From contig NZ_FOYV01000001.1 in the NCBI RefSeq assembly GCF_900115175.1, positions 2,728,001 through 2,792,000 on the forward strand: a stretch of DNA of 64,000 nt, in the 5' to 3' direction. The position numbers and the translations under genes are program-made. Below the pieces are notes generated by a model that was not told where the DNA came from, made no database searches, and was given only the letters and a program-made list of their open reading frames with translations. This DNA comes from Marinobacter gudaonensis. GTDB taxonomy: Bacteria > Pseudomonadota > Gammaproteobacteria > Pseudomonadales > Oleiphilaceae. This document shows positions 10,425 to 18,982 of this stretch, piece after piece. Numbering within the stretch: the stretch's first letter is position 1; each line of letters opens with the position of its first letter.

Positions 10425-10453
10425 TTGTCACCCCCTGAGCAGACTGTTAATTT
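10425..10453 (+). promoter_or_regulatory. Candidate promoter upstream of RMF-like gene
   Basis: TTGTCA at 10425-10430 and TAATTT at 10448-10453 are separated by 17 bases, about 30 bases before the small gene. The -35 is good and the -10 is poor, so this is only a candidate. Confidence 0.3.
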
Positions 10454-10482
10454 CTGTAACACAAGGATCGGGGGAGAGTACC

Positions 10483-10698
10483 ATGGCACGGGATATCAGA
10501 CTGGGCTGGGACGTGGAGGCACTGAACAAGGCCTACCGGCAGGGATACATGGCCGCCTCCATGGGTATGGACAAAAGCCGTTGCCCCTACCGGGGAGAAG
10601 TGGTGATTGCCGCGTGGGAAGCGGGTTGGGACGATGCCGAACAGGCGACCAGGGCCCAGAGCGACCCCGGCGACGATCTGTTCTCCCGGATTGCCTGA
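10483..10698 (+). CDS. rmf: Ribosome modulation factor-like protein
   Basis: This 71-residue protein carries the RMF pattern: AYRQGYMAASMG, then K-x2-CPY, then AWEAGWDDA. In E. coli, RMF dimerises 70S ribosomes into inactive 100S particles in stationary phase. The match covers the core of the family, with an acidic N- and C-terminal extension relative to the 55-residue E. coli protein. The start at 10483 follows a GGGGGAGAG Shine-Dalgarno sequence; the frame upstream is open but has no comparable site. The gene stands alone, with a candidate promoter immediately upstream. Confidence 0.8.
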   Translation: MARDIRLGWDVEALNKAYRQGYMAASMGMDKSRCPYRGEVVIAAWEAGWDDAEQATRAQSDPGDDLFSRIA

Positions 10699-10717
10699 GC
10701 CGGTTTCCGGTATTGAC

Positions 10718-11164
10718 CTATTTCTGCACCACGAATTCTGTAAACAGAACGCCGACAATCTGCTCTCCGGTCTGCTGTTCTTCCAGAACCGCGTTGATCC
10801 GGCGTGTTGCCTCCTCCCGCAGGGCCTGTTGCCCTTCCAGAGAAGTCAGCCGATCAACATCGGTCTGCTCGCCGAAAAGCATCACCAGTTCATGCCGCAG
10901 GCGTGGCATGTGGGCCTCAACTGCGGGTCGGGTTGAGGTGCTGCCTGCTCTCAGACTCACGGCTGCTTTCAGGTAGGTAGGCTTATTGCCCGGCGTGCCC
11001 ACGTGGGTCACGAAGGCCGGTTCCATTCCAATGTAATCGGTGACGCCCCCCTCTTCGACCGCTTCCTCTTCCGCAGCTTCTTCCTCCTGGGAAAAAGCCG
11101 GTGAGGACGCCATGGCAAACAGCATGAACAGGATCATCAGAACGGATTTTGGCTGGTGTGTCAT
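10718..11164 (-). CDS. FliL-like exported protein
   Basis: The C-terminal 110 residues match the FliL (flagellar basal body-associated) family: YLKAAVSLRA, EAHMPRLRHELVMLFGEQ, LTSLEGQQALREEATRRIN and VLFTEFVVQ. Classical FliL has an N-terminal membrane anchor and lies in the fliLMNOPQR operon, where it helps the stator-motor interface. This one has a cleavable-looking signal peptide (residues 1-25, ending SSPAFSQ) and an acidic linker (EEEAAEEEAVEEGG), and no flagellar gene is nearby. It is probably a periplasmic FliL paralogue of unknown partner. It is convergent with the RMF-like gene and divergent from dsbB. Confidence 0.75.
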   Translation of the reverse strand: MTHQPKSVLMILFMLFAMASSPAFSQEEEAAEEEAVEEGGVTDYIGMEPAFVTHVGTPGNKPTYLKAAVSLRAGSTSTRPAVEAHMPRLRHELVMLFGEQTDVDRLTSLEGQQALREEATRRINAVLEEQQTGEQIVGVLFTEFVVQK

Positions 11165-11287
11165 AAGCTTGAAGTTGTTCGTGGTTTAGGGTTAAGTGGC
11201 AGACCAGATACAAACATCGCCGGTAATCCGGAGCATAACAGGACCGGCGCGGGGTTGCAGTTTCCATTAAAGATCAGGGGTATTCTT

Positions 11288-11794
11288 TTGACCAGCAGAT
11301 GGGTTTTCGGTTTCATCTTCCTCCTGTGTGCGGCGTTGCTGGGTGTGGCCTTCTACATGGAGCATGTCATGGGTCTTGAGCCCTGTCCGCTGTGCTGGCT
11401 TCAGCGTTTCGGCTTCATGGGAGCCGGATTGGTCAGTTTTCTCGCGTTGCTTCAGGGTCCCACCGGGTTCGGTGTCCGGATCTACGGACTGCTGCTGGCG
11501 ATCACTGCCGGCGCCGGGCTGGGCGTCGCCGGTCGGCAGCTGTGGCTGCAGAGCCTGCCGGCCGATCAGGTGCCCGCCTGTGGACCTTCTGTGGACTACA
11601 TGCTGGAGGTTCTGCCCTGGTTTGAAGTGCTCTCGACGGCGCTGCGGGGGACCGGCGACTGCGCGGAAGTGGTCTGGCGTTTCCTGGGGCTGAGCATTCC
11701 CGGATGGACGGCAGTGTTCTTCAGCCTGCTGGTAATTACCGGGCTGGTTCTGCTGTTTCGTCGGCAAAAACCCCGGGAATGGATCCGCGGCTGA
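11288..11794 (+). CDS. dsbB: Disulfide bond formation protein B
   Basis: DsbB reoxidises the periplasmic oxidase DsbA and passes the electrons to quinone in the inner membrane. The 168-residue protein has four predicted membrane spans. The first periplasmic loop carries the CPLC pair (EPCPLCWLQR) and the second carries the other cysteine pair (VPACGPS and GTGDCAE). I chose the TTG at 11288 because AGGGG lies eight bases upstream and the first membrane segment starts right after (TSRWVFGFIFLLCAALLG). Upstream ATG starts would add an unrelated hydrophilic stretch. rsd/algQ follows on the same strand. Confidence 0.9.
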   Translation: MTSRWVFGFIFLLCAALLGVAFYMEHVMGLEPCPLCWLQRFGFMGAGLVSFLALLQGPTGFGVRIYGLLLAITAGAGLGVAGRQLWLQSLPADQVPACGPSVDYMLEVLPWFEVLSTALRGTGDCAEVVWRFLGLSIPGWTAVFFSLLVITGLVLLFRRQKPREWIRG

Positions 11795-11894
11795 AACGGT
11801 TGCGGTTGACAGCGACCATGGGGTAACTTGATCAAAACCTGAAGCAAATCGAAACCGCGAAAAGCATCGGAACAGTGAGTGGAGAACAGGCGTC

Positions 11895-12374
11895 ATGTTG
11901 GAGAATTGCCGGAATGCCAGGGAGCGTTGGGGTGGCGTCAGCGATCTGATTGATCGCTGGCTCAAGGAACGCCAGGAGCTGCTGGTCCAGTATTGTGAAC
12001 TGTCCGGCGAGAATGACTTCTCACAGACAGAAGCGCTGAAAGAGAAGTTCGTGCGCCTGTGTGAGGTGCTGGTGGATTATGTCTCCACTGGACACTTCGA
12101 GATCTACGAACAACTGGTTCGTGAAGCCCGTGAGTTCAACGACGGGGGGCTGGAGCTGGCGGGTAAACTGTACCCACGGATTCAGGAGACCACCGAAGTG
12201 GCGCTCAACTTCAATGACCGACTGGACGGTCGGGAACTCACTGAGGCGGAGGTCCGCGAACTGTTCAGCGAGCTGTCGAAGCTGGGTGAGACTCTTGAAA
12301 GCCGTTTCGAGATGGAAGATTTCCTGATTGAGCACCTCCACAACGCCCATGCTGGCAAGGTGGCATCCGCCTGA
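11895..12374 (+). CDS. algQ: Rsd/AlgQ anti-RNA polymerase sigma 70 factor
   Basis: This 159-residue helical protein starts MLENCRNARERWGGVSDLIDRWLKER, the hallmark of the Rsd/AlgQ family, and keeps QLVEYC-like (LLVQYCEL) and LGETLESRFEMEDFLIE segments. These proteins bind the sigma 70 subunit and favour alternative sigma factors; in Pseudomonas AlgQ also affects alginate and siderophore production. A GGAGAA site precedes the ATG and a strong terminator follows the stop. The dsbB-algQ-FKBP neighbourhood is the one seen in Pseudomonas. I did not see an algP-type gene with KPAA repeats beside it. Confidence 0.88.
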   Translation: MLENCRNARERWGGVSDLIDRWLKERQELLVQYCELSGENDFSQTEALKEKFVRLCEVLVDYVSTGHFEIYEQLVREAREFNDGGLELAGKLYPRIQETTEVALNFNDRLDGRELTEAEVRELFSELSKLGETLESRFEMEDFLIEHLHNAHAGKVASA

Positions 12375-12388
12375 CTGGCCGCTGACAT

Positions 12389-12426
12389 AAAAAACCCCGG
12401 TACAGCCTGGCTGACCGGGGTTTTTT
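12389..12426. terminator. Bidirectional rho-independent terminator
   Basis: The hairpin AAAAAACCCCGGT / ACCGGGGTTTTTT has a 12-base loop. It lies between convergent algQ and the FKBP gene and has a T-run on either strand, so it can serve both. Confidence 0.9.
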
Positions 12427-12463
12427 CATGGCCGGGCGGTTGCCGCCTGGCCCTGAAGGGTGC

Positions 12464-13180
12464 TTACTCTTCGGCGCCCGGATTGATATCCAGCAGCTCC
12501 ACGTCGAAGACCAGGGTTTCGTTCGGCCCGATGGAGCGGTTGCCGCCCGGGCCATAGGCCAGCTCTGCGGGAATGTAGAGCTTGTAGCGGGCGCCTTCGC
12601 TCATCAGCTGAAGGCCTTCGGTCCAGCCCGGAATCACCTGGTTCAGTGCAAAGGTGACCGGTTCGCCCCGCTCTCGGGAGCTGTCGAAGACTTCTCCAGA
12701 CAGCAATTCGCCGGTGTAGTGCACCTCAACGGTATCGGTCTCGGAGGGCTTCTCGCCTTCGCCTGCTTCCAGAACCTCGTACTGGAGGCCGGACTCAGTG
12801 GTCTTCACGCCTTCGCGCTCTGCGTTCTCCGCCAGGAATGCCTCGCCGGCTTCCTTGTTTTTCTGGGCGAGTTCTTCCATCTGCTTGGCCTGTTCCTGCT
12901 GCATCTCCTGCTGGTAGGCCATCAGCGCCTGCTGAATTTCCTCACGGCTCATCCGCCGGACCTTGTCGTCGTCGGAATGGCCATGCTGGATACCCTGGAG
13001 GAACTGGTCCATCTGCAGTTCCGGAAGGTCATTGCTCATGCGCTCGCCCAGTACCAGGCCCATGCCGTAACTCACCTTCTGGTCGGTGGTGTCCAGCTTG
13101 GGTTGCTCGGGAGCTTCCGGAGGCGTGGAGCAGCCTGCCATCAGGCCGGTCACCGCCACTGCAAGGAGAATCTTCTTCAT
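12464..13180 (-). CDS. FKBP-type peptidyl-prolyl isomerase, lipoprotein (FkpA/Mip-like)
   Basis: This enzyme is expected to catalyse cis-trans isomerisation of prolyl bonds and act as a chaperone in the periplasm. The lipobox LMAGC puts the lipidated cysteine at residue 17. A helical dimerisation domain (about 30-125, KVSYGMGLVLGERM, with a Gln/Glu/Lys-rich coiled coil) precedes the FKBP domain (about 135-232, DTVEVHYTGELLSGEVFDSS, VIPGWTEGLQLM, YIPAELAYG). The 238-residue length suits the FkpA/Mip group. An AAGGAAG site precedes the ATG. The gene is convergent with algQ, across a shared terminator. Confidence 0.9.
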   Translation of the reverse strand: MKKILLAVAVTGLMAGCSTPPEAPEQPKLDTTDQKVSYGMGLVLGERMSNDLPELQMDQFLQGIQHGHSDDDKVRRMSREEIQQALMAYQQEMQQEQAKQMEELAQKNKEAGEAFLAENAEREGVKTTESGLQYEVLEAGEGEKPSETDTVEVHYTGELLSGEVFDSSRERGEPVTFALNQVIPGWTEGLQLMSEGARYKLYIPAELAYGPGGNRSIGPNETLVFDVELLDINPGAEE

Positions 13181-13307
13181 TGCATCTTCCTTATCTAACG
13201 TCGGTATACGGGGCGGCGCCCCGTGAAGTGTTGATCAGAACGGAGAAGGTAACGGGTTCTGTGCCGAGATGCCACTGAACATGTGTTAACCAAACCGACG
13301 TGTCGGT

Positions 13308-13694
13308 CTAGCTGCCGTTACTACCTGCGGATGGTGGTCCCAGCGAGAACGGAGCATTGTAGGGGGACCGCCAGTCAGTCTCGGGCTCGGGAGAGCGACT
13401 GGGCGGGAAGACCTTGTCGCGCCTCTCGATTGCCAGGGTGTTCCAGGGACCCTGCGCCGGTGGCTGATCGGCATAGTGCCAGTTGCCGTCCGTATCCTGC
13501 CACTTGAACACGATTTCCGGGCCATCGGTCGGGACGGGAGACGGGACCAGCCCCTCGAAGGCGGGGATCTCCGGTTGTTCCTCGCTTGCCACCGGTTCTG
13601 ACAGTTGCCCGGGATCGCTGAGGCCGAAGAAAATCAGTAACAGCAGTAAACCGAGGGCCGGAAACGAGAGCCGTATGAGCCATCTCATCATCAT
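13308..13694 (-). CDS. DUF4124-type membrane-anchored protein
   Basis: This 128-residue protein has one N-terminal membrane segment (WLIRLSFPALGLLLLLIFFG) and a short conserved region IVFKWQDTDGNWHYADQPP, typical of DUF4124 proteins, whose function is unknown. The start is a run of three ATG codons. The first overlaps the stop of the upstream gene by four bases (ATGA), which implies translational coupling. The rest is Pro/Ser-rich and probably unstructured in the periplasm. Confidence 0.8.
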   Translation of the reverse strand: MMMRWLIRLSFPALGLLLLLIFFGLSDPGQLSEPVASEEQPEIPAFEGLVPSPVPTDGPEIVFKWQDTDGNWHYADQPPAQGPWNTLAIERRDKVFPPSRSPEPETDWRSPYNAPFSLGPPSAGSNGS

Positions 13695-14248
13695 GGCTTG
13701 TGGTCTCCCATGGAAAGTTGGGCCAGAGCACCGGCCAGTGTATGGATCAGCGGAAGCGCGCGTTGTTCAACGTGTGAGGCAGGCGCCGCCGCAGCGAGAT
13801 TGGTTCGGATCAGTGTGTCGCTTCCCTGCATATCAGCATGGTCCGGGTTGTCGCTCATGAGCGTTTTCCACGCCAGAGCCAGTTCAATCTGTTCAGCTTC
13901 CAGCTCCAGCGCGGCAAGGCCGGAGCGAAGCTTATGATACGGCACCAGGTCGTTCGGCAACGTTTTCCGGGCAGAGCGCAGAGCGCCGGTTACACGGCGA
14001 CGCCACTCTGTTACCGTAGCGTCCTCGGCGCCGGTGAAGGCTCTGCCTCGAACCGACAGCCAGGCGGCGCACAGAAGTCGGGTAACACTCCACCCCTGGG
14101 CCTGCAAGGCCAGGCAACTGGCTTCCACCTTTGGTTGCTGCCAGAGCATGAGGGCAAACTGCCAGAGCGGATTGTCGGCCTCCAGGTCAACCGGTACTTC
14201 CAGCGGCATAGTCGATGGATCCGGGGCTGTCGCCGAGCTGCTCGACAT
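13691..14248 (-). CDS. TIGR02444-family conserved protein
   Basis: This 185-residue cytoplasmic protein contains NPLWQFALMLWQQPKVEASCLALQAQGWSV, RLLCAAWLSVRGR and ARKTLPNDLVPYHKLRSGLAALELEAEQIEL. These fit the TIGR02444 family found beside ABC-F ATPase genes in pseudomonads. Its function is not known. It is divergent from the ABC-F gene and is followed by an overlapping DUF4124-type gene. The first 25 residues are Ser/Pro-rich and may include a few surplus residues if the true start lies downstream. Confidence 0.75.
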   Translation of the reverse strand: MSSSSATAPDPSTMPLEVPVDLEADNPLWQFALMLWQQPKVEASCLALQAQGWSVTRLLCAAWLSVRGRAFTGAEDATVTEWRRRVTGALRSARKTLPNDLVPYHKLRSGLAALELEAEQIELALAWKTLMSDNPDHADMQGSDTLIRTNLAAAAPASHVEQRALPLIHTLAGALAQLSMGDHKP

Positions 14249-14293
14249 AAGCGCTGAGCCTTACCTGATTACATACGTTGAAAAAGTTAAACC

Positions 14294-16258
14294 ATGTTAA
14301 CGATAACCGATCTCAGTTTACAACGTGGTGGCGTCTGGTTGCTAGAATCCGTCAACCTGACCATCCAGCCGGGCCAGCGCGTTGCCATTGTGGGTGCCAA
14401 TGGTGCCGGAAAATCCAGCCTGTTCCAGCTCTTGTTGGGCCAGCTCAGCGCCGAGCAGGGCAGTGCCTCGCTGCCTGGCGGCTGCCGGATTGCCCACATG
14501 GCGCAGGAGGTCGAAGCGTCGGGCCGTAGCGCTCGCGATTTCGTGCTGGATGGGGACATCGACCTGCGCAGGCTGGAGCGGGCGCTGGCTGCGGCCGAGT
14601 CCGCCGGTGACGACCATGCCATTGCTCGAATCCATGGCGAGCTCGATGTCCACGAAGCCTGGTCGGCAGGCCGGCGTGCCGAGGCCTTGTTGCGCGGTCT
14701 GGGATTCTCGGATACTGACGCTGATCGACCGGTATCGGCGTTTTCCGGTGGTTGGCGGATTCGGCTGAATCTGGCGCAGGCGCTGATGCGTCCTTCGGAT
14801 CTGTTGCTGCTGGATGAGCCGACCAACCATCTGGACCTGGATGCCTGTCTCTGGCTGGAGAACTGGCTGCGTCGCTACACGGGAACACTGCTGTTCATAT
14901 CCCACGACCGGGATTTCATGGACCGGGTGGCAACTCATGTGGTGCATTTCGATCGCCGAAAACTCGAGCTGTACACCGGTAACTACTCCGCGTTTGAAGG
15001 GCAGCGAAGTGAACGGCTGGCCCAGCAACAGGCGGGCTACGAGCGCCAGCAGGCCCGGATTGCGGAAATCCAGCGTTTTATCGACCGGTTCAAGGCCAAG
15101 GCCACCAAGGCCCGCCAGGCCCAGAGCCGGGTCAAGGCACTCGAGCGAATGGAGCGGATTGCGCCGGCCCATATCGATTCGCCGTTCAGTTTCGAGTTTC
15201 CGGTGGCCGAAAAGGTCTCCAATCCGTTGCTGTCGATTCGTAACGGCCGGGCCGGTCATGGTCAGACCACCGTGCTTGATGGCATCAACCTGACGCTGTT
15301 GCCCGGCAGTCGCATTGGTCTGCTCGGACCCAATGGCGCCGGCAAGTCCACCCTGATGGACGCCCTTCGGGGGCAGGCTACCCTGCTGGCTGGAGAGCGG
15401 ACCTGTGGTGAGCACCTCGCCATCGGCTATTTCGCCCAGCACCAGCTGGAATCCCTGGATCTGGACGCCAGTCCTTTCTTGCACCTGCAGCGTCTGACCC
15501 CAAAAGCCTCGGAACAGAGCATCCGCAACTTCCTGGGCGGGTTTGATTTCCACGGCGATGAAGCCCTGAGCCCGATCCGGTCGTTTTCCGGTGGCGAGAA
15601 GGCCCGGGTGGCCCTGGCGACCATTGCCTGGCAGCGTCCCAACCTGTTGCTGCTGGACGAGCCTACCAACCATCTCGACCTGGAAATGCGCCAGGCCCTG
15701 ACCATGGCGTTGCAGAATTTCGAAGGTGCCATTGTTGTGGTCTCCCACGACCGCCACCTGTTGCGCAATACTGTCGACGAATTCTGGCTGGTGAACGAGG
15801 GCCGGGTGACAGAATACCAGGGCGACCTCGAAGACTATGAGCGCTGGCTGGCCGACCGGCGAAAGGATGAGACCGAGGCGCCCAGACGGACGCCTGCGGA
15901 TGGTACCGGCTCCAATGCCGTGGCGAGTTCCGGCCAGGCCGCCGGCGAAAATACGGCTGAGAGCGCCGAAGACCGCAAGGCCAGAAAGCGTGCCGAGGCG
16001 GCCCTGCGCCAGAAGCTGAGCCCTTATCGCAAGCAGCAGACCGCCCTGGAGGCGGAAATGGACAAGCTGCAGAAAACCCTCGCCGGACTGGAGGAAGCCC
16101 TGGCCGACACGTCTCTTTATGAAGACAGCGGCAAAGGGCGCCTGAAGGAGTTGCTGGCAGAGCAGGCGGCCGCCAATACCCGCCTGGAAGAAGTGGAAAT
16201 GCAGTGGCTTGAGGTCAGTGAAACGGTGGAATCCATGGAGGCCGAGCTGGCCAGCTGA
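14294..16258 (+). CDS. yheS: ABC-F family ATPase (YheS-like)
   Basis: This soluble protein has two ABC ATPase domains and no membrane spans. ABC-F proteins bind the ribosomal E site and help translation or confer antibiotic protection. The first Walker A (GANGAGKS, about 34-41) and signature FSGGWRIRLNLAQAL (about 155) are followed by LLLLDEPTNHLDLDA. The linker contains KAKATKARQAQSRVKALERM, and the second domain has GPNGAGKST (about 345), FSGGEKARVALA (about 431) and LLLDEPTNHLDLEMRQAL. The C-terminus is a coiled coil (about 555-654). The length and the motif spacing match E. coli YheS rather than Uup or EttA. Confidence 0.93.
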   Translation: MLTITDLSLQRGGVWLLESVNLTIQPGQRVAIVGANGAGKSSLFQLLLGQLSAEQGSASLPGGCRIAHMAQEVEASGRSARDFVLDGDIDLRRLERALAAAESAGDDHAIARIHGELDVHEAWSAGRRAEALLRGLGFSDTDADRPVSAFSGGWRIRLNLAQALMRPSDLLLLDEPTNHLDLDACLWLENWLRRYTGTLLFISHDRDFMDRVATHVVHFDRRKLELYTGNYSAFEGQRSERLAQQQAGYERQQARIAEIQRFIDRFKAKATKARQAQSRVKALERMERIAPAHIDSPFSFEFPVAEKVSNPLLSIRNGRAGHGQTTVLDGINLTLLPGSRIGLLGPNGAGKSTLMDALRGQATLLAGERTCGEHLAIGYFAQHQLESLDLDASPFLHLQRLTPKASEQSIRNFLGGFDFHGDEALSPIRSFSGGEKARVALATIAWQRPNLLLLDEPTNHLDLEMRQALTMALQNFEGAIVVVSHDRHLLRNTVDEFWLVNEGRVTEYQGDLEDYERWLADRRKDETEAPRRTPADGTGSNAVASSGQAAGENTAESAEDRKARKRAEAALRQKLSPYRKQQTALEAEMDKLQKTLAGLEEALADTSLYEDSGKGRLKELLAEQAAANTRLEEVEMQWLEVSETVESMEAELAS

Positions 16259-16282
16259 GGCTGGCCGGGAGAGGGGGCTGGG

Positions 16283-17809
16283 TCAGCCCCCGTTCAGCTC
16301 CAGGGTAAAGTCCTGTTTGGCGAGGTAGTCGCGTTCGTTTTCCAGATCGGCCAGGGTCAGGGGGCGGTCGTCCAGCCAGCCATCGGGGAAGGTCAGGGCC
16401 AGGGCGTCCTGCTTGGCCGTCAGCGTGAATTCCGGCGGTGCCTCCAGGTTCCGGGGGTGCTGCAACAGCACCGCCAGGCGCACCAGAACGCACAGGTAGC
16501 GGAGTCTGGGAATGTCCTCGGGTTCGACACCCTCGAAAATGGCCGGGCTGAATTTGCGCCGGTGGCCGCGTACCAGGGTCGCCAGATCTTTCTGGAACTG
16601 CTGGGTAAAGCCGGGCAGGTCCGAGTAACGCAGCAGGTAGGCGCCGTGTTTGTGGTACTGGCTATGGGAAATGGTCAGCCCGATCTCGTGCAGCCGGCAG
16701 GCCCAGCGCAGCACTTCCTCGTCCGCCGGGGTGTTCAATCCCCAGTCGCGGGCCACCTGCCTCCAGGCCGCGATGGCGGTCTGTTCCACCGCGGCACCGT
16801 GTTCCTGATCCACATGGTAGCGCTCCTGCAAGGCCGAGATCGTGCGCTCCCGAACGTCCTCGTGCTGAATCCGCCCGGCAATGTCGTACAGCAGGCCTTC
16901 TCGCAGTGCGCCGTCAGCAAAGGCCATCTCGGAGATGCCCAGGGACTGGAAGGCGCCCATCAGGATGGCGAAACCGGCGGGGAAAATGCTCTGGCGATCA
17001 GCTCGCACGCCCAGATCCCCCAGACGCTCGGTCTTGCCCATGTCCACCAGCCGTTTGCGAAGTTCCTGCATGGCGGTGAGGGTGATGGTTCCGTCGGTAA
17101 TCTTGAGATTGGCCAGCACGTTGGCAATGGCCTTGATGGAGCCGGAGGAGCCCACGGTGCTTTGCCAGCCAACGTTCCGGTAGTGCTGCCGGATGTTGAG
17201 CATTTCCTGCTCGGCGTGGGTCACGGCACGGTCCATCTGCCGGCGGGTAATCTTGCCATCGGCAAAATAGCGGTTGCGGAACGACACGCAGCCCATGTGG
17301 AGGCTTTCCAGCTCCAGGGGTTCAAAGCGCTGGCCGATAATGAATTCCGTGCTCCCGCCACCAATATCGATGACCAGCCGGCGACCGGAGTCGTCCGAGA
17401 GGGTGTGAGCCACGCCCAGGTAAATCAGTCGAGCCTCTTCGCGACCGGCAATGATCTCCACCGGGTAACCCAGTACTTCTTCCGCGCGGTTCATGAACTG
17501 GTGGGCGTTACGGGCCACTCTCAGGGCATTGGTGCCGACGATCTGCACCGCCTCCGGCGGCATGCCTTTGAGCCGCTGGGCGAACCGGCCGAGGCAGGCC
17601 AGTGCCCGCTCCTGGGCGTCTTCAGTCAGGCGGTTGTTCGGGTCGAGACCGGCGCCGAGCTGGACCTTCTCCCCCATTTTCTCGAGCGTGCGGATTTCAC
17701 CATGCACCAGCCGGGCAACCACCATGTGGAAGCTGTTCGAGCCCATATCGATGGCCGCGAGCACCTCCGGCGGGGAAACGGCATTGTCGGCGGTGGATGC
17801 GGCCGTCAC
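16283..17809 (-). CDS. ppx: Exopolyphosphatase
   Basis: Ppx releases orthophosphate from the end of long polyphosphate chains. The 508-residue length fits the enzyme (E. coli 513), and the paralogue GppA is the main alternative. Visible elements are the ASKHA-fold phosphate loops AAIDMGSNSFHMVVARL, RLVIDIGGGSTEFIIG and TVGSSGSIKAIANVL, and a C-terminal HD-type helical domain (WACRLHEIGLTISHSQYHKHGAYLL). The start is GTG with an AAGGA site nine bases upstream. The gene is divergent from trxA, as in Pseudomonas. Confidence 0.9.
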   Translation of the reverse strand: MTAASTADNAVSPPEVLAAIDMGSNSFHMVVARLVHGEIRTLEKMGEKVQLGAGLDPNNRLTEDAQERALACLGRFAQRLKGMPPEAVQIVGTNALRVARNAHQFMNRAEEVLGYPVEIIAGREEARLIYLGVAHTLSDDSGRRLVIDIGGGSTEFIIGQRFEPLELESLHMGCVSFRNRYFADGKITRRQMDRAVTHAEQEMLNIRQHYRNVGWQSTVGSSGSIKAIANVLANLKITDGTITLTAMQELRKRLVDMGKTERLGDLGVRADRQSIFPAGFAILMGAFQSLGISEMAFADGALREGLLYDIAGRIQHEDVRERTISALQERYHVDQEHGAAVEQTAIAAWRQVARDWGLNTPADEEVLRWACRLHEIGLTISHSQYHKHGAYLLRYSDLPGFTQQFQKDLATLVRGHRRKFSPAIFEGVEPEDIPRLRYLCVLVRLAVLLQHPRNLEAPPEFTLTAKQDALALTFPDGWLDDRPLTLADLENERDYLAKQDFTLELNGG

Positions 17810-17940
17810 GTGGTCGAAATCCTTTTGAGGTGAACTTGCCCGGTACTATAAGCGAAATCCCTCAGGCCTGTCAGCAACCGGTGGTTGAGCGATTTGGCTA
17901 CTCCGGGACGGTGTTACCCCGACTGAGAAAGATCTACTGC

Positions 17941-17970
17941 TTCACATCCGGCTGATCAATCGCGTAAAGT
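17941..17970 (+). promoter_or_regulatory. Candidate trxA promoter in the ppx-trxA divergent region
   Basis: The 300 bases between ppx and trxA (17810-18109) hold no gene that I can support. TTCACA (17941-17946) and TAAAGT (17965-17970), 18 bases apart, form a plausible sigma-70 promoter for trxA with a leader of about 130 bases. The leader carries no obvious riboswitch. Confidence 0.35.
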
Positions 17971-18109
17971 AATGGCTACCGTGATTTGGGTGAAAGCCGC
18001 CCGGACGTCCGGAACGGTTTTCAGCGACAGTCAACAGCACCTGCGCCGGTTTCAGCTCCATTGGAGCGGTCCGGTGAATTCCCAGGGGTGCACGAATCAG
18101 GAAAAGGTA

Positions 18110-18436
18110 ATGAGCGGAAATATCGTAAATGTAACCGATGCGTCTTTTGAGCAGGACGTACTCCAGTCTGATGTTCCGGTACTGGTGGACTATTGGGCCG
18201 AGTGGTGTGGCCCCTGCAAAATGATTGCGCCGGTGCTTGAAGAGATTGCCGATGAATACGACGGCAAGCTGAAGGTGTGCAAGCTCAACATTGACGAAAA
18301 CGAGCAGACTCCGCCGAAGTTCAACATCCGTGGCATTCCGACCCTGATGCTGTTCAAGAACGGCAATGTGGACGCCACCAAGGTCGGCGCGCTCTCCAAG
18401 TCCCAGCTGGCAGCCTTCCTCGACAGCAACCTCTGA
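18110..18436 (+). CDS. trxA: Thioredoxin 1
   Basis: This 108-residue protein has the thioredoxin fold and the active site WCGPC at residues 32-36 ([16 protein letters not shown]), plus the cis-proline loop GIPTLMLF. It reduces protein disulfides in the cytoplasm. The ATG at 18110 follows AGGAAAAGG; the open frame upstream has no family homology. A strong terminator lies just after the stop. In Pseudomonas trxA is followed directly by rho; here four molybdopterin genes on the other strand lie between them. Confidence 0.96.
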   Translation: MSGNIVNVTDASFEQDVLQSDVPVLVDYWAEWCGPCKMIAPVLEEIADEYDGKLKVCKLNIDENEQTPPKFNIRGIPTLMLFKNGNVDATKVGALSKSQLAAFLDSNL

Positions 18437-18451
18437 ATTGTCGTCAGGCTG

Positions 18452-18491
18452 AAAAAACCGTCCCTGAACCGAGTTCACGGACGGTTTTTTT
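18452..18491. terminator. Bidirectional rho-independent terminator
   Basis: AAAAAACCGTCC and GGACGGTTTTTTT form a hairpin with a loop containing TGAACC. It lies between convergent trxA and moaE and has a T-run on both strands. Confidence 0.88.
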
Positions 18492-18534
18492 GTGCCTGTT
18501 TCCGGCCTGCTGGCGGGTTTGCGGGGCGGTGGGG

Positions 18535-18981
18535 TTACTGCCAGCCCCGGGACCGGTCGAGATCGGACTCCTTCTGCTCGACCCAGTGCTCGGAATCGCC
18601 GGTGATTTCCTTCTTCCAGAAGGGCGCGGAGGTCTTCAGGGCGTCCATGATGAATTCGCAGGCGGCAAAGGCATCGCCCCGGTGCGCGCTGCACACACCA
18701 ACGAAGACGATCTGATCGGCCAGGGCCAGGCGGCCCACCCGATGGATCACCCGGGCCTTGCGTACATCCCAGCGTTCGGAGGCCTGGTCAATCAGGCCCT
18801 GAATCACCTGCTCGGTCATGCCCGGGTAGTGCTCGAGAAACAGTCCCGTTACGCCTTGCAGGTCGCCGCTGTCCCGAACCAGGCCGGTGAACGTGGCAAT
18901 GGCTCCGGTACCGGCGCCGCTGTCGCGAAGGGCACGGTATTCCGCGGCCGGGTCGAAGTCCTCACGCTGTACCGAAATCAT
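18535..18981 (-). CDS. moaE: Molybdopterin synthase catalytic subunit
   Basis: MoaE pairs with thiocarboxylated MoaD to convert precursor Z (cPMP) to molybdopterin. The 148-residue protein shows GAGTGAIATFTGLVRD, LFLEHYPGMTEQVI, HRVGRLALADQIVFVGVCSAHR and the catalytic-lysine region KTSAPFWKKE. I chose the ATG at 18981, preceded by GGAGG, because the longer open frame upstream overlaps moaD and has no homology. The start is one base past the moaD stop, so the two are translationally coupled. Confidence 0.93.
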   Translation of the reverse strand: MISVQREDFDPAAEYRALRDSGAGTGAIATFTGLVRDSGDLQGVTGLFLEHYPGMTEQVIQGLIDQASERWDVRKARVIHRVGRLALADQIVFVGVCSAHRGDAFAACEFIMDALKTSAPFWKKEITGDSEHWVEQKESDLDRSRGWQ

Positions 18982-18982
18982 C

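Noticed and set aside
14342..15757. Long open frame on the minus strand, 471 codons, opposite the ABC-F gene
   Set aside because: It is a high-GC shadow of a well-supported ABC-F gene; no protein domain is recognisable and the frame lacks a ribosome site.
16259..16295. GC-rich hairpin (GGGGGCT / AGCCCCC) between the ABC-F gene and ppx
   Set aside because: It overlaps the last codons of ppx and has no T-run, so I did not list it as a terminator.
16457..17833. Plus-strand open frame of 458 codons opposite ppx
   Set aside because: It is the antisense frame of ppx, kept open by high GC content, with no domain or start signal.
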